Positions 24,812 to 33,007 of a DNA stretch of 52,951 bases are shown here, in pieces. Every line of letters starts with the position of its first letter. The stretch's first letter is position 1. The translations under genes and the position numbers were made by a program. Source of the DNA: Pseudomonadota bacterium (lineage in GTDB: Bacteria; Pseudomonadota; Alphaproteobacteria; GCA-2731375); the NCBI GenBank assembly GCA_027623205.1, contig JAQBYC010000017.1:1-52951 (forward strand), in the 5' to 3' direction. The notes under the pieces are model-generated. The model saw nothing but the letters and a program-made list of their open reading frames with translations. It searched no databases and was not told the origin of the DNA.

Positions 24812-25942
24812 TTAGATATAATAGGCCGGCAGGGGTTCAAAACCATTAAAACCGACACTGGCGTAGGTCGTGGTGTAGGCACCGGCGGAGAGGAATTGGA
24901 CGCGGTCGCCAATGGCCAGATCCAGCGGCATCTCATAGCCTTTCCGTTGATACAGAACATCAACGCTGTCGCAGGTTGGCCCAGCCAGGATCGCCGGTCC
25001 CGCCGGCTTGCCGTCATGGGGTGTGCGCAGGGCATAATTGATAGCCTCGCCCTCGGTTTCCGCCAATCCGCCAAAGCGGCCGATATCCAGATAGACCCAG
25101 CGCACCGCATCCGCCTCGCTTTTGCGCGAAATCAACACCACCTCGGCCTGCAACAGGCCGGCATCGCCGACCAGATAACGCCCGGGTTCGGCCAGGGTAC
25201 GGGGCAGATGGTTGCCAAAATGCCGGACCATGGCCCGTTCAATGGCACCGGCATAATCCCCAAACGCCGCCACATCTTCCACATATCGGGCCGGGAAACC
25301 ACCGCCGATGTTCAACATGGACAGTTCTACGTCCCGCTGCGCCAGAGCCCGGAAGACGGCCGCCGCCTGTGCCACCGCGCCGTCCCATTGTTCCGGATCG
25401 CATTGTTGCGAACCGACATGAAAGGCCAGGCCATGAGGCACCAGGCCGATCGTATTGGCCTTTGCCAACAGCGCGGTTGCCATGGCGCCATCACAGCCGA
25501 ATTTTCGGGCCAAGGGCCAGCGGGCGCCGGCATTTTCCACCAATAGGCGACAGAATACCTTGCTGCCCGGCGCGGCCAGAGCCAGCTTTTCCAGTTCCGC
25601 CTCGCTGTCGAAGGCGAACAGCTCCACGCCCCGTTCAAAAGCATGGACAATGTCACGTTGTTTCTTGATGGTATTGCCGTAGGACAAAGTCTTTGGGTCC
25701 GCGCCTAGGCGCAGGACCAGGTCAACCTCGTTGGGGCTGGCGACGTCAAAGCTGGCGCCCAACTCCATTAACCGTGAAATGATCTCGGGCGCCGGGTTGG
25801 CCTTGACGGCATAAAAAATCTCTACCGCCGGCAAATGCCGCCGCATCTGTTCATAACGATCGGCCACGATATCCAGATCAACTACCAAAAATGGCGTCGT
25901 CGGATCCCGCTCCTCGATAAAGCGTGCAATCTTCTCCGTCAT
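24812..25942 (-). CDS. Ornithine (or lysine/ornithine) decarboxylase, fold III PLP enzyme
   Basis: A 376-residue alanine-racemase-fold decarboxylase. The PLP Lys47 is in YAVKANPAPEI; HVGSQQ and the glycine-rich GGGFPARY bind PLP phosphate; GPTCDSVDVLY carries the catalytic Cys and Asp at the dimer interface. It would make putrescine from ornithine. The length and CDSVD motif fit ornithine/lysine decarboxylases rather than diaminopimelate decarboxylase. The start at 25942 overlaps the speD stop by four bases (ATGA), giving a two-gene polyamine operon. A 210 bp gene-free tail and repeat D follow. Confidence 0.92.
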   Translation of the reverse strand: MTEKIARFIEERDPTTPFLVVDLDIVADRYEQMRRHLPAVEIFYAVKANPAPEIISRLMELGASFDVASPNEVDLVLRLGADPKTLSYGNTIKKQRDIVHAFERGVELFAFDSEAELEKLALAAPGSKVFCRLLVENAGARWPLARKFGCDGAMATALLAKANTIGLVPHGLAFHVGSQQCDPEQWDGAVAQAAAVFRALAQRDVELSMLNIGGGFPARYVEDVAAFGDYAGAIERAMVRHFGNHLPRTLAEPGRYLVGDAGLLQAEVVLISRKSEADAVRWVYLDIGRFGGLAETEGEAINYALRTPHDGKPAGPAILAGPTCDSVDVLYQRKGYEMPLDLAIGDRVQFLSAGAYTTTYASVGFNGFEPLPAYYI

Positions 25943-26397
25943 CGTGGCAACTCTGCCTTGCCGATCATCGGCAAGACGCCACGGCGCTGTTCGGTCAGTT
26001 CGATCCGGCTGGGGCGCAGAGCCTCCCGCAGGGCCGCCGCGGCCCGCGCGGGCTCCGCCTCGCCGCACATGAAAATGTCAAAGGCAGCGAAGGCGTGTTC
26101 GGGCCAAGTATGAACGCTAATATGGCTTTCCGCCAATACCGCAACACCGGAAACCCCGCCAAAGGGCGAAAAATGATGCAGGTGCAAATGCAACAATGTG
26201 GCCTCCGCCGCCGTCACCGCAGCTTCCATGGCCTGACCCAGGCGTTCGGGGTCATCCAAATGCGCGGCACCCCACATGTCCAGCAACAAATGAATGCCGG
26301 CAAAACGGACGCCATTGTGCGATTTAAAATGGTCGTTTGGGACCGGATCTTCATTCGCGACGTCAACCGTCAAAGTTTGAGGCCGAATGACCGCCAT
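25939..26397 (-). CDS. speD: S-adenosylmethionine decarboxylase proenzyme
   Basis: A 152-residue SpeD/SpeH-type pyruvoyl enzyme. The self-cleavage site is Glu90-Ser91 in LAESHISVHTWPE; Ser91 would become the pyruvoyl group. GIHLLLDMWG near residue 34 is the conserved start of the fold. It supplies decarboxylated SAM for spermidine, matching the downstream decarboxylase that supplies putrescine; no spermidine synthase is in the window. The start at 26397 has GGAGGGGG eight bases upstream, so the 40 extra codons of the open frame are unlikely to be translated. Confidence 0.93.
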   Translation of the reverse strand: MAVIRPQTLTVDVANEDPVPNDHFKSHNGVRFAGIHLLLDMWGAAHLDDPERLGQAMEAAVTAAEATLLHLHLHHFSPFGGVSGVAVLAESHISVHTWPEHAFAAFDIFMCGEAEPARAAAALREALRPSRIELTEQRRGVLPMIGKAELPR

Positions 26398-26633
26398 TGG
26401 CGCCCCCTCCAAAGCTGTATGAATTACGTCGTCGAATGCTAAAAACCGGCCCACCACCCAGGCCCAGAGCGGTCGCAAGATAGGATATATTCTCGTGGAT
26501 GCAAGCGGTAATTTCACTGCATTGTCATCCCGGTGGCGTCATTATCAATCGGCCCCATGGCGCACTACGCCTTGCCATTCCTGGTGGCTTTGGCCGATGA
26601 TGGTTGGGCGTCAGATATTCGGGGGGAAAACTC

Positions 26634-27020
26634 ATGCCGACGGAGTTACGAAAGATCGTCTTTTCCCATCGGGAGTTGATTGAAGCATTCGATCAACGCC
26701 CAAATAACCTTCTCGGCAATGCCGAAGCGGTGCCGCCCGGCGCCGTGCGCGGCGTGCATGTTTTCCAGAAATTTGGTGGTGGTGTGAAGGTTCTCTTGGA
26801 TATCGAGGACGAGACGGAAGGGCGGCTGAAACGCTTCAATCTCAATGCGGAGTTTATTTCAGAACTCTTGCTGCATTATTGCGCCACGCTGAACATTCCG
26901 GTGGCGCGCGAGGCGGACAAATATCTGGAGGTTATTGGCGACAACCTGGCCTTGAGTCAAAAGATCAGAGCTCAGGAAATCTTTGCCGAACATGCCGTTG
27001 AGCCACCGCTGGATACTTGA
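26634..27020 (+). CDS. Conserved-looking hypothetical protein
   Basis: A 128-residue soluble acidic protein, MPTELRKIVFSHRELIEAFD at its start, then an alpha/beta segment (RGVHVFQKFGGGVKVLLDIED) and two helices. GGGGG precedes the ATG at 26634 by seven bases. Not recognised. The lack of membrane or export signals and the compact size suggest a small cytoplasmic or regulatory protein. It is divergent from speD and ends 26 bp before repeat copy E. Confidence 0.7.
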   Translation: MPTELRKIVFSHRELIEAFDQRPNNLLGNAEAVPPGAVRGVHVFQKFGGGVKVLLDIEDETEGRLKRFNLNAEFISELLLHYCATLNIPVAREADKYLEVIGDNLALSQKIRAQEIFAEHAVEPPLDT

Positions 27021-27046
27021 TTCGACCCGCTTCAGCGGTTTACCCC

Positions 27047-27143
27047 GAGCGCATTTGGCCCAATGTGCTCAGACTCTTCAGAATAGAGCAATTGAACCAT
27101 TTAATTTAGTCGCGTTCGTGACTCAAATTAATTGAAAATCGCC
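27047..27143 (-). repeat. Two-hairpin intergenic element, copy E
   Basis: Full-length copy, minus orientation. Hairpin 2 (27047-27070) is GAGCGCATTTGGCCCAATGTGCTC; hairpin 1 (27086-27143) has AGTCGCG-TT-CGTGACT and the GAGCAATTGAACC and ATTGAAAAT arms. It lies between convergent genes and ends at the base next to the DUF2062 stop codon. Confidence 0.9.
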
Positions 27144-27692
27144 TTAATGACGCCGGCGCTCTCGAAAGCGTTGCACCAAACGCAGACTCCACCAATAACC
27201 CAGAAAGGCCGACCCGAATGCCCAGGGCACGCAACCCAGCAGCATGGGCACCCCCCATGCATCGAAAATTCCGACCGCATAAATCCAAAGGGATTCCAAA
27301 AACGAGGCGTCGGTCTGCAGCAGTTCGACCAATCGATCCGAGAACATGGCGTAGCCGCCTGCGTCGCCCCACCGGCCCAACATCGCCTCGCCCGTCAGCA
27401 GGAATAGATAATAGATCGGCGGCGCCGTGAAGACATTGGTCAGCCAGGTCCACAGCATGCCGACAACGACGTTGAAATCCCAGGCGGGACGCAGTAAGCG
27501 CACCGCGGCCCAAATGCCCGCGACGATCAGCATTTGGAAGCCAACCGTCGGCGTCATCGCCACCAGCAGGCCAACGAAGACGCCGCGCGCCGTATAATCG
27601 GCGGCGGCGGGGGAGCGGAGGACCGGGATCACCAGACGCAGGCGCAATAGACGCCGATAACCCTGCCAGAGGTTATGTTTTGGTCTCGTCAT
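27144..27692 (-). CDS. DUF2062 membrane protein
   Basis: A 182-residue protein with about three to four hydrophobic segments (FVGLLVAMTPTVGFQMLIVA, NVVVGMLWTWLTNVFTAPPI, and a C-terminal pair). The basic N-terminus and the TPTVGFQ and TNVFTAPPIYY blocks are diagnostic of DUF2062, found alone or attached to glycosyltransferases. Function unknown. It starts 6 bp after the thioesterase stop, so the two are one transcript. Repeat E abuts its stop. Confidence 0.9.
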   Translation of the reverse strand: MTRPKHNLWQGYRRLLRLRLVIPVLRSPAAADYTARGVFVGLLVAMTPTVGFQMLIVAGIWAAVRLLRPAWDFNVVVGMLWTWLTNVFTAPPIYYLFLLTGEAMLGRWGDAGGYAMFSDRLVELLQTDASFLESLWIYAVGIFDAWGVPMLLGCVPWAFGSAFLGYWWSLRLVQRFRERRRH

Positions 27693-27698
27693 ACAACC

Positions 27699-28151
27699 CT
27701 AGCCATTTTTTAGGGCGCCGCGTTTGCCGACCCGCTTCATCACCGCGCTGCAAACGAACAGCGTATTATCGCCTACATGAATATGCCCCCGGACAAATGC
27801 CATGCTGCCCGTACGCCGCACCAGTTCGGCCCGTGCCTCGACCAGATCGCCGGCCCGGCCGGCCGCGACGAATTCTGAATTGAAGGACACGGTGACATAG
27901 GCATCATCGGGCTCCGCCTTGGCCGTGACCGCCATGGTCAGGTCCGCCATGGTCATCAACAGGCCGCCGTGGATCACCCCATACGCGTTGGCGTGGCGTG
28001 GTTCACTGCGGATCACAAAATGATGGCTGCCATCCGGCAAAAGCCGCCAATGGAAGGGGCCGGCGTCGTTCTCGAACGGGTCAACCGGATCATAGATGAT
28101 ATAGCCATCAAGCGGCGGCGATGGCGGCACCGGGGTTTTTGCCTCAGACAT
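27699..28151 (-). CDS. PaaI-family thioesterase (hot-dog fold)
   Basis: A 150-residue hot-dog protein. ANAYGVIHGGLLMTMADLTMA is the substrate-site helix with the HGG turn; VTVSFNSEFVAAGRAGD and GSMAFVRGHI follow as in the PaaI/YdiI group. These enzymes hydrolyse aryl- or acyl-CoA thioesters. The N-terminal 40 residues are longer than in PaaI itself. A GCCCCT-TGGCG-AGGGGC hairpin lies about 20-40 bp upstream. First gene of a pair with DUF2062. Confidence 0.88.
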   Translation of the reverse strand: MSEAKTPVPPSPPLDGYIIYDPVDPFENDAGPFHWRLLPDGSHHFVIRSEPRHANAYGVIHGGLLMTMADLTMAVTAKAEPDDAYVTVSFNSEFVAAGRAGDLVEARAELVRRTGSMAFVRGHIHVGDNTLFVCSAVMKRVGKRGALKNG

Positions 28152-28207
28152 GGTATCGATCTAACATTCGCTGGCGCCCCTTGGCGAGGGGCAATGTGAA
28201 TTGGCTA

Positions 28208-28303
28208 GGCGCACTTGATCCGAAGGTCCTCAGGATTTCTAAATATAACAATTAAACCAATATCTTAACTCGCCTTCGTGGCTCCAATTAACTGAAAATA
28301 GCC
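28208..28303 (-). repeat. Two-hairpin intergenic element, copy F (degenerate)
   Basis: Minus orientation. The layout is as in the other copies (GCGCACTTGATCCGAAGG, then CAATTAAACC, AACTCGCCTTCGTGGCTCC, AATTAACTGAAAAT), but both stems are heavily mutated. It lies between the GST stop and the thioesterase start, both minus strand. Confidence 0.65.
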
Positions 28304-28330
28304 CTCGCGGCACGGCCTTTTCCAGCCCTT

Positions 28331-28996
28331 TCAAATGGAGGACTGCGCGCGGCTTTGGGAATCCTTGAATTGTTCCTTGCCGATGTTGGCGGCACGTTCC
28401 ACCGCGGCGCGGGCGCCAACACGTTTGAACCAGGCCCGCAAATGTTCGAATTCCTGCAAATCGATGCCATAAGCCTTGTAGCCGCGAATCCAGGGCCAAC
28501 ATGCCATGTCGGCGATGGAATAGGCGCCGGCCAGAAAGTCACGGTCCGCCAGACGGGTATTCATCACGCCATACAGCCGGATGACTTCGTTGGTATAGCG
28601 GTCAACGGCATAACCAATCTTCTCAGCCTTGTAGTTGCGGAAATGCGCCGCCTGCCCGGCCATGGGTCCCAGGCCTGCCATTTGCCAGAACAGCCATTGC
28701 TCCACTTCGCTGCGTTGGCGCTGCTCGTGCGGGTAAAACTTGCCGGTCTTGTTGCCCAGATATTGCAGGATGGCGCCGGATTCAAAGATCGAAATCGGCG
28801 CCCCATCCGGCCCGTCCGGATCAACAATGGCGGGCATGCGCCCATTTGGCGAGATCTGCTGAAAGTCCGCCGCGAACTGTGCTCTCTTTGATAAATCCAC
28901 CAGCTTGATTTCATAGGGCAAGCCGCATTCTTCCAGCATGATGGTAATTTTCCAGCCATTCGGCGTCGGCCAGAAATATAGTTCGATAGGCGACAT
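28331..28996 (-). CDS. Glutathione S-transferase (YghU/YfcG/Ure2p-like)
   Basis: A 221-residue GST. The thioredoxin-like half has MSPIELYFWPTPNGWKITIM and ISPNGRMPAIVDPDG with FESGAILQYL (glutathione gamma-glutamyl binding); the helical half has YSIADMACWPWI. The N in the TPNGWK position is the thiol-activating Thr/Asn used by the Nu/Ure2p class, whose members often act as disulfide reductases. Start taken at the second ATG (28996), nine bases after AGGA. Confidence 0.9.
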   Translation of the reverse strand: MSPIELYFWPTPNGWKITIMLEECGLPYEIKLVDLSKRAQFAADFQQISPNGRMPAIVDPDGPDGAPISIFESGAILQYLGNKTGKFYPHEQRQRSEVEQWLFWQMAGLGPMAGQAAHFRNYKAEKIGYAVDRYTNEVIRLYGVMNTRLADRDFLAGAYSIADMACWPWIRGYKAYGIDLQEFEHLRAWFKRVGARAAVERAANIGKEQFKDSQSRAQSSI

Positions 28997-29179
28997 GTTC
29001 ATCTGTCCTGGTTTGCGCCGTTCCAGCGATGCCGCCGGGCGTACTCAAAGTTTAAAGCGAAGTTATGATAGTGTTGCCGCCAATCCGCAAGTCACCTGCA
29101 AGCAGTGGGGCCGCTTTATGAAATTCGTCATGCTAGTCGAGGCACTCGTTTTGGTCCACGGCGCACGGTAAATCAATTG

Positions 29180-30385
29180 ATGGCGCATAATCCGGGCCTG
29201 GGCGCCTTATTGGCGATTTCAGCTTTCCGTAAGGTCTGGGCGGTGGGCGCCTTGGGCGGCGTCGTACGCTGGATCGAGATGCTAGCCTTTGCGGTCTATG
29301 TTTTTGATATTTCCCATTCACCGTTTCTGGTTGCCCTGGTTTCCCTGGTGCGGATGCTGCCCCTGGCGTTTTTCGGCGCCGTCGTGGGTGTCATGGCGGA
29401 CCGGGTCGACCGTCGGAAGATCGTTCTGGGCGGCCTGGTATTGCTGTTTCTGGTTGCTTTGCTGCTGGCCTGGCTGGCCCATTCGGAACGGTTGGAGATC
29501 TGGCATCTGCTCGCCGGATCCCTGATCAACGGTTTTTACTGGTCCACCGACATGCCTGCCCGGCGGACCCTGTTGGGCGCGATCGCAGGCGCGGAACGGA
29601 TCGCGCCGGCCATGGCGCTGGATGCCTCGACCAACAGCTTGACCCGCGCCGTGGGCCCCGCCACAGGGGGGTTGCTGGTCGCCTTCACCGGTTTGCCGGG
29701 GGCACTGTTGCTCGGCGCCGGTCTGTATGGCCTAGCCATATTGTTGATGCTGGCGCTGCCCCGGCAGGAAGGCGGGCGGCTGGCGCCCGAGTTCGGCTTG
29801 TGGCGGACCTTGAAGGAAGGGCTGTCCTATGCCGCCAAGGATCGGGCGGTTCTGGGCATCATGATTGTGACCTTGATCTTCAACATCTGGGTCTTTCCCT
29901 ATACCTCGATGATTGCGGTTATTGGCCGGGATGGTCTGGGCCTGGGCCCCTTCAATGTCGGCCTGTTAATGAGCATGGAGGGCGCGGGCGCCTTCATCGG
30001 CGCCATCGGCGTAGCGTTTCTGGGCCGTCCGTCGGACTATGGACGGATCTACTTATACGGCGCCGTCATTGGTGAAATCTGCCTGATGTTGTTTGCCATT
30101 TCACCGCATCCCCTGCTTTCGGGTCTGATGTTGCTGCTGGCCGGCGTCGGGGCGGGTTGTTTCTCCAGCATGCAGGCCACACTGATGCTACTCGTGGCGC
30201 CGCCCGAAGTCCGCAGCCGTCTGATGGGGGTGCTATCGGTCTGTATCGGCCTTGGCCCCCTGGGTTTCGCCCATTTAGGCCTGATGGCCAATTGGCTGGG
30301 CGCCGCGGAGGCGGTAACAATCATGGGCCTGGAAGGTCTATGCGCCTTTTTTCTGGCATGGTTGCTCTGGCCTGAAGTCCGCTGA
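29180..30385 (+). CDS. MFS transporter (MFS_3 type), paralogue of the 9.1 kb gene
   Basis: A 401-residue, 12-segment transporter. MADRVDRRKIVLGG is the MFS loop 2-3 signature and PPEVRSRLMGVLSVCIG is shared almost word for word with the transporter at 9129-10415, so the two are paralogues. Substrate unknown. The ATG at 29180 has no strong Shine-Dalgarno site. A tiny frame (29118-29171) just before it could be a leader but has no support. It precedes an acyl-CoA ligase by 64 bp. Confidence 0.87.
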   Translation: MAHNPGLGALLAISAFRKVWAVGALGGVVRWIEMLAFAVYVFDISHSPFLVALVSLVRMLPLAFFGAVVGVMADRVDRRKIVLGGLVLLFLVALLLAWLAHSERLEIWHLLAGSLINGFYWSTDMPARRTLLGAIAGAERIAPAMALDASTNSLTRAVGPATGGLLVAFTGLPGALLLGAGLYGLAILLMLALPRQEGGRLAPEFGLWRTLKEGLSYAAKDRAVLGIMIVTLIFNIWVFPYTSMIAVIGRDGLGLGPFNVGLLMSMEGAGAFIGAIGVAFLGRPSDYGRIYLYGAVIGEICLMLFAISPHPLLSGLMLLLAGVGAGCFSSMQATLMLLVAPPEVRSRLMGVLSVCIGLGPLGFAHLGLMANWLGAAEAVTIMGLEGLCAFFLAWLLWPEVR

Positions 30386-30449
30386 GACCCTAATATGGCC
30401 GCATTGTGCCAGCGACAAGATTGACTGCAACGCAGTCTGGGAGGACAGA

Positions 30450-32093
30450 ATGGATCTGGGCTTGAGCCTGCCGCAGGATCGCATCGATGCTTTTGAAAAG
30501 ACCGGGGCCTGGATTAATCGAACGATATTTGATTATCTCGATGATACCCTGGCCGGCGGCGCAGACCGTCCGGCGATCACCTCATACAATGGCGAGACGG
30601 GGCAAAAAACAGCTCTCACCTATGGCGAACTGGATCGTCTTTCACGGCGACTGGCCCTGGCCCTGATCGATCTGGGCGTGCAACCGGGCGATGTGGTCTC
30701 GCTGCAATTGCCGAACTGGTGGCAGTTCAACGCCCTGCACCTGGCCTGCGCCCGCATCGGCGCCATTACCAATCCATTGATGCCGATATTTCGCGAGCGG
30801 GAATTGCGTTATATGCTGGGCTTTGCCGAGAGCAAGGTGGTGGTCGCGCCGCACAGCTTTCGCGGCTTCGCCTACAAACCGATGATCGAGGGGATCCGTG
30901 GTGACCTGCCGGATCTGACCCATGCCTTCTACATTGATGGCGAAGGCGCGGACGACTTCGCCACGGCGTTGCTGAGCGAGCCGCGGGAAGAGCGGGCCGA
31001 TGCGGACGCGGTTCTGGCCGCGCTGCGCCCGAGGCCCAACGACGTGAACGAAGTGATCTATACCTCCGGCACCACCGGCCAGCCTAAAGGCGTGATGCAT
31101 ACCGCCAACAGCACCTTGGGTCATTTAAGTAGCTGGATCCAGCTGCACGGCCTGAGTGGCGATGACAAAGTCTTCATGGCCTCGCCTCTGGCCCACCAGA
31201 CCGGCTTTCTCTACGCCATTCTCCAGCCCGTGATGCTGGGCGCGGAGGTTGTGCTGCTGGATCGCTGGGATGCCCCTATGGGGGTCGAACTTATAGAAAA
31301 GCACGGCTGCACCTTCACCATGGGCGCGACACCCTTCCTCAGCGACATCGTTACAATGCCCAATGTACAGAATTTTGATTTGTCGAAGTTGCGCATTTTC
31401 GCCTCCGCCGGCGCGCCGATCCCGCCGGCCCTGGTGCAAAAAGCCGCCGCCAATTTCTCCTTCAAGGTGCTGTCGGGTTGGGGCATGACGGAATGCGCCT
31501 GTGCCACCGTCTGCCGCCCCGATGATCCGGATGAAAAGGTCTGGACATCAGATGGCTATCCCCTGCCCCACACCGAGGTTGCGGTCCACAGGCCCGACGG
31601 TAGCCCAGCGCCCCAGGGCGAGGAAGGGGTGTTGAAGGTCCGCGGCCAACCCATGTTCGTGGGGTATCTGAAAAGGCCGGAGTTGCACGGCCGGGATGCG
31701 GATGGCTGGTTCGATACCGGCGATCAGGCCTTCATTCATCCCGATGGCTATATCCGCATCACCGGACGGGCCAAGGATATCATTATACGCGGTGGTGAAA
31801 ACGTGCCTGTGGTGGAGGTCGAGGACGTGCTCTATCGCCATCCGGCGGTGGCCGAGGTGGCGGTCGTTGGCATACCCGATGACCGCCTGGGCGAGCGGGG
31901 CTGTGCATTTGTCACCTTGCAACCGGGCAGCAGCCTGGATCTGGAAGAGTTGATCCGCTATCTCGGTGAAATTGGCACGGCGAAGCAATATTGGCCCGAG
32001 CACCTGGAAGTGATCGATGAAATGCCGCGCACCCCCAGTGGCAAGATCCAGAAATTCAAGCTGCGCGAGATGGCCGCGGCTTTTGGCCGTTAG
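30450..32093 (+). CDS. Acyl-CoA synthetase / AMP-dependent ligase (cyclohexanecarboxylate-CoA ligase-like)
   Basis: A 547-residue ANL-superfamily ligase. The P-loop is YTSGTTGQPKGVMH; later motifs are GWGMTECA, DGWFDTGDQAFIHPDGY, ITGRAKDIIIRGGENV and the catalytic-Lys SGKIQKFKLRE. It would activate a carboxylic acid to its CoA thioester. The N-terminal GDVVSLQLPNWWQF block resembles AliA-type cyclohexanecarboxylate and medium-chain ligases; the substrate is an inference. GGGAGG lies six bases before the ATG. A methyltransferase gene follows after 30 bp. Confidence 0.92.
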   Translation: MDLGLSLPQDRIDAFEKTGAWINRTIFDYLDDTLAGGADRPAITSYNGETGQKTALTYGELDRLSRRLALALIDLGVQPGDVVSLQLPNWWQFNALHLACARIGAITNPLMPIFRERELRYMLGFAESKVVVAPHSFRGFAYKPMIEGIRGDLPDLTHAFYIDGEGADDFATALLSEPREERADADAVLAALRPRPNDVNEVIYTSGTTGQPKGVMHTANSTLGHLSSWIQLHGLSGDDKVFMASPLAHQTGFLYAILQPVMLGAEVVLLDRWDAPMGVELIEKHGCTFTMGATPFLSDIVTMPNVQNFDLSKLRIFASAGAPIPPALVQKAAANFSFKVLSGWGMTECACATVCRPDDPDEKVWTSDGYPLPHTEVAVHRPDGSPAPQGEEGVLKVRGQPMFVGYLKRPELHGRDADGWFDTGDQAFIHPDGYIRITGRAKDIIIRGGENVPVVEVEDVLYRHPAVAEVAVVGIPDDRLGERGCAFVTLQPGSSLDLEELIRYLGEIGTAKQYWPEHLEVIDEMPRTPSGKIQKFKLREMAAAFGR

Positions 32094-32123
32094 AGCGTTT
32101 CCGGGTTAACGAAGGCGGCAATC

Positions 32124-32966
32124 ATGACGCAAGACGAAGCGGCCAGACAGCAACAGGAGACCCGCGATAATTGGTCTCTACGGGCCGGTGAATGGAACCA
32201 ACAGGCTGATCACATGGCCAGGCTGGCCAAGGGCCTGAATGAGCCGTTGATTGCGGCGGCCGCCGTTGCGCCGGGTCATCAAGTCCTCGATCTGGCTTCT
32301 GGGGTTGGCGAGCCCGCGCTAACCATGGCCAAATTGGTCGGCGGACAGGGCCGCGTCACGGCCACCGATCTGGTGGCCAAAATGCTGGCGGGGGCGGAAC
32401 GCCGGGCCGGCGAACAAGGCCTGACCAACATGCGATTTCAGGTCACGCCAATGGAAGACCTGCCCTTCGCCGACGACAGCTTTGATGCCGTGACGTGCCG
32501 CCTTGGCCTGATGTACACCCCGTCGCCGGAGACGGCAGCGGCCCAGGCTAGGCGGGTTCTGCGTACAGGCGGCCGCGCCGCATTTCTGGTCTGGGGACCG
32601 AAAGCGGATAACAGCCAGTTCATCATCGTCGACCGGGTGCTGCACGAGGTCGCGGGCATCGACCCGCACGAGGGCGCCTTCACGCCGACCCGCCTGGGTG
32701 ACGAAGGCGCCTTAAACCGGATTTTGCAAGCCGGCGGATTTAGCGCCTGGGACGAGCAGACTCTGCGCTTCAGCCCTCGGGTCGATCCGGACAGCAATTT
32801 CTGGCGTCCGCAATTGGCCCTACGCCTGGGCGACCGCCTCGGGGCCATGTCTGACGAGGAGCGCCAGCGTCTGGACGACGCCATGCGTCAGGCCTACGAA
32901 GACCTGCGCGACGGTGACCGGGCGCAATTGCAGGTGCACGCCCGGATCGGCATTGGCACCGCATGA
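32124..32966 (+). CDS. Class I SAM-dependent methyltransferase
   Basis: A 280-residue methyltransferase of the UbiE/Methyltransf_11 type. Motif I is VLDLASGVGEPALTMA, the acidic loop is ATDLVAKML, and ARRVLRTGGRAAFLVWG is motif III with the post-strand turn. The N-terminal helix RDNWSLRAGEWNQQADH is typical of small-molecule O- and C-methyltransferases. Substrate unknown. Co-transcription with the acyl-CoA ligase is likely given the 30 bp spacing. Confidence 0.9.
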   Translation: MTQDEAARQQQETRDNWSLRAGEWNQQADHMARLAKGLNEPLIAAAAVAPGHQVLDLASGVGEPALTMAKLVGGQGRVTATDLVAKMLAGAERRAGEQGLTNMRFQVTPMEDLPFADDSFDAVTCRLGLMYTPSPETAAAQARRVLRTGGRAAFLVWGPKADNSQFIIVDRVLHEVAGIDPHEGAFTPTRLGDEGALNRILQAGGFSAWDEQTLRFSPRVDPDSNFWRPQLALRLGDRLGAMSDEERQRLDDAMRQAYEDLRDGDRAQLQVHARIGIGTA

Positions 32967-33007
32967 TCCGGACCCACGGCGCGACCGGCGGTTGGCGCGA
33001 ACCCGTA

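Noticed and set aside
9031-28303. Repeats as CRISPR units or tRNA genes
   Set aside because: Copies are far apart with no regular spacers, and the hairpins lack cloverleaf features.
29118-29171. 17-codon leader peptide before the MFS gene
   Set aside because: No ribosome site or attenuator-like hairpins were seen.
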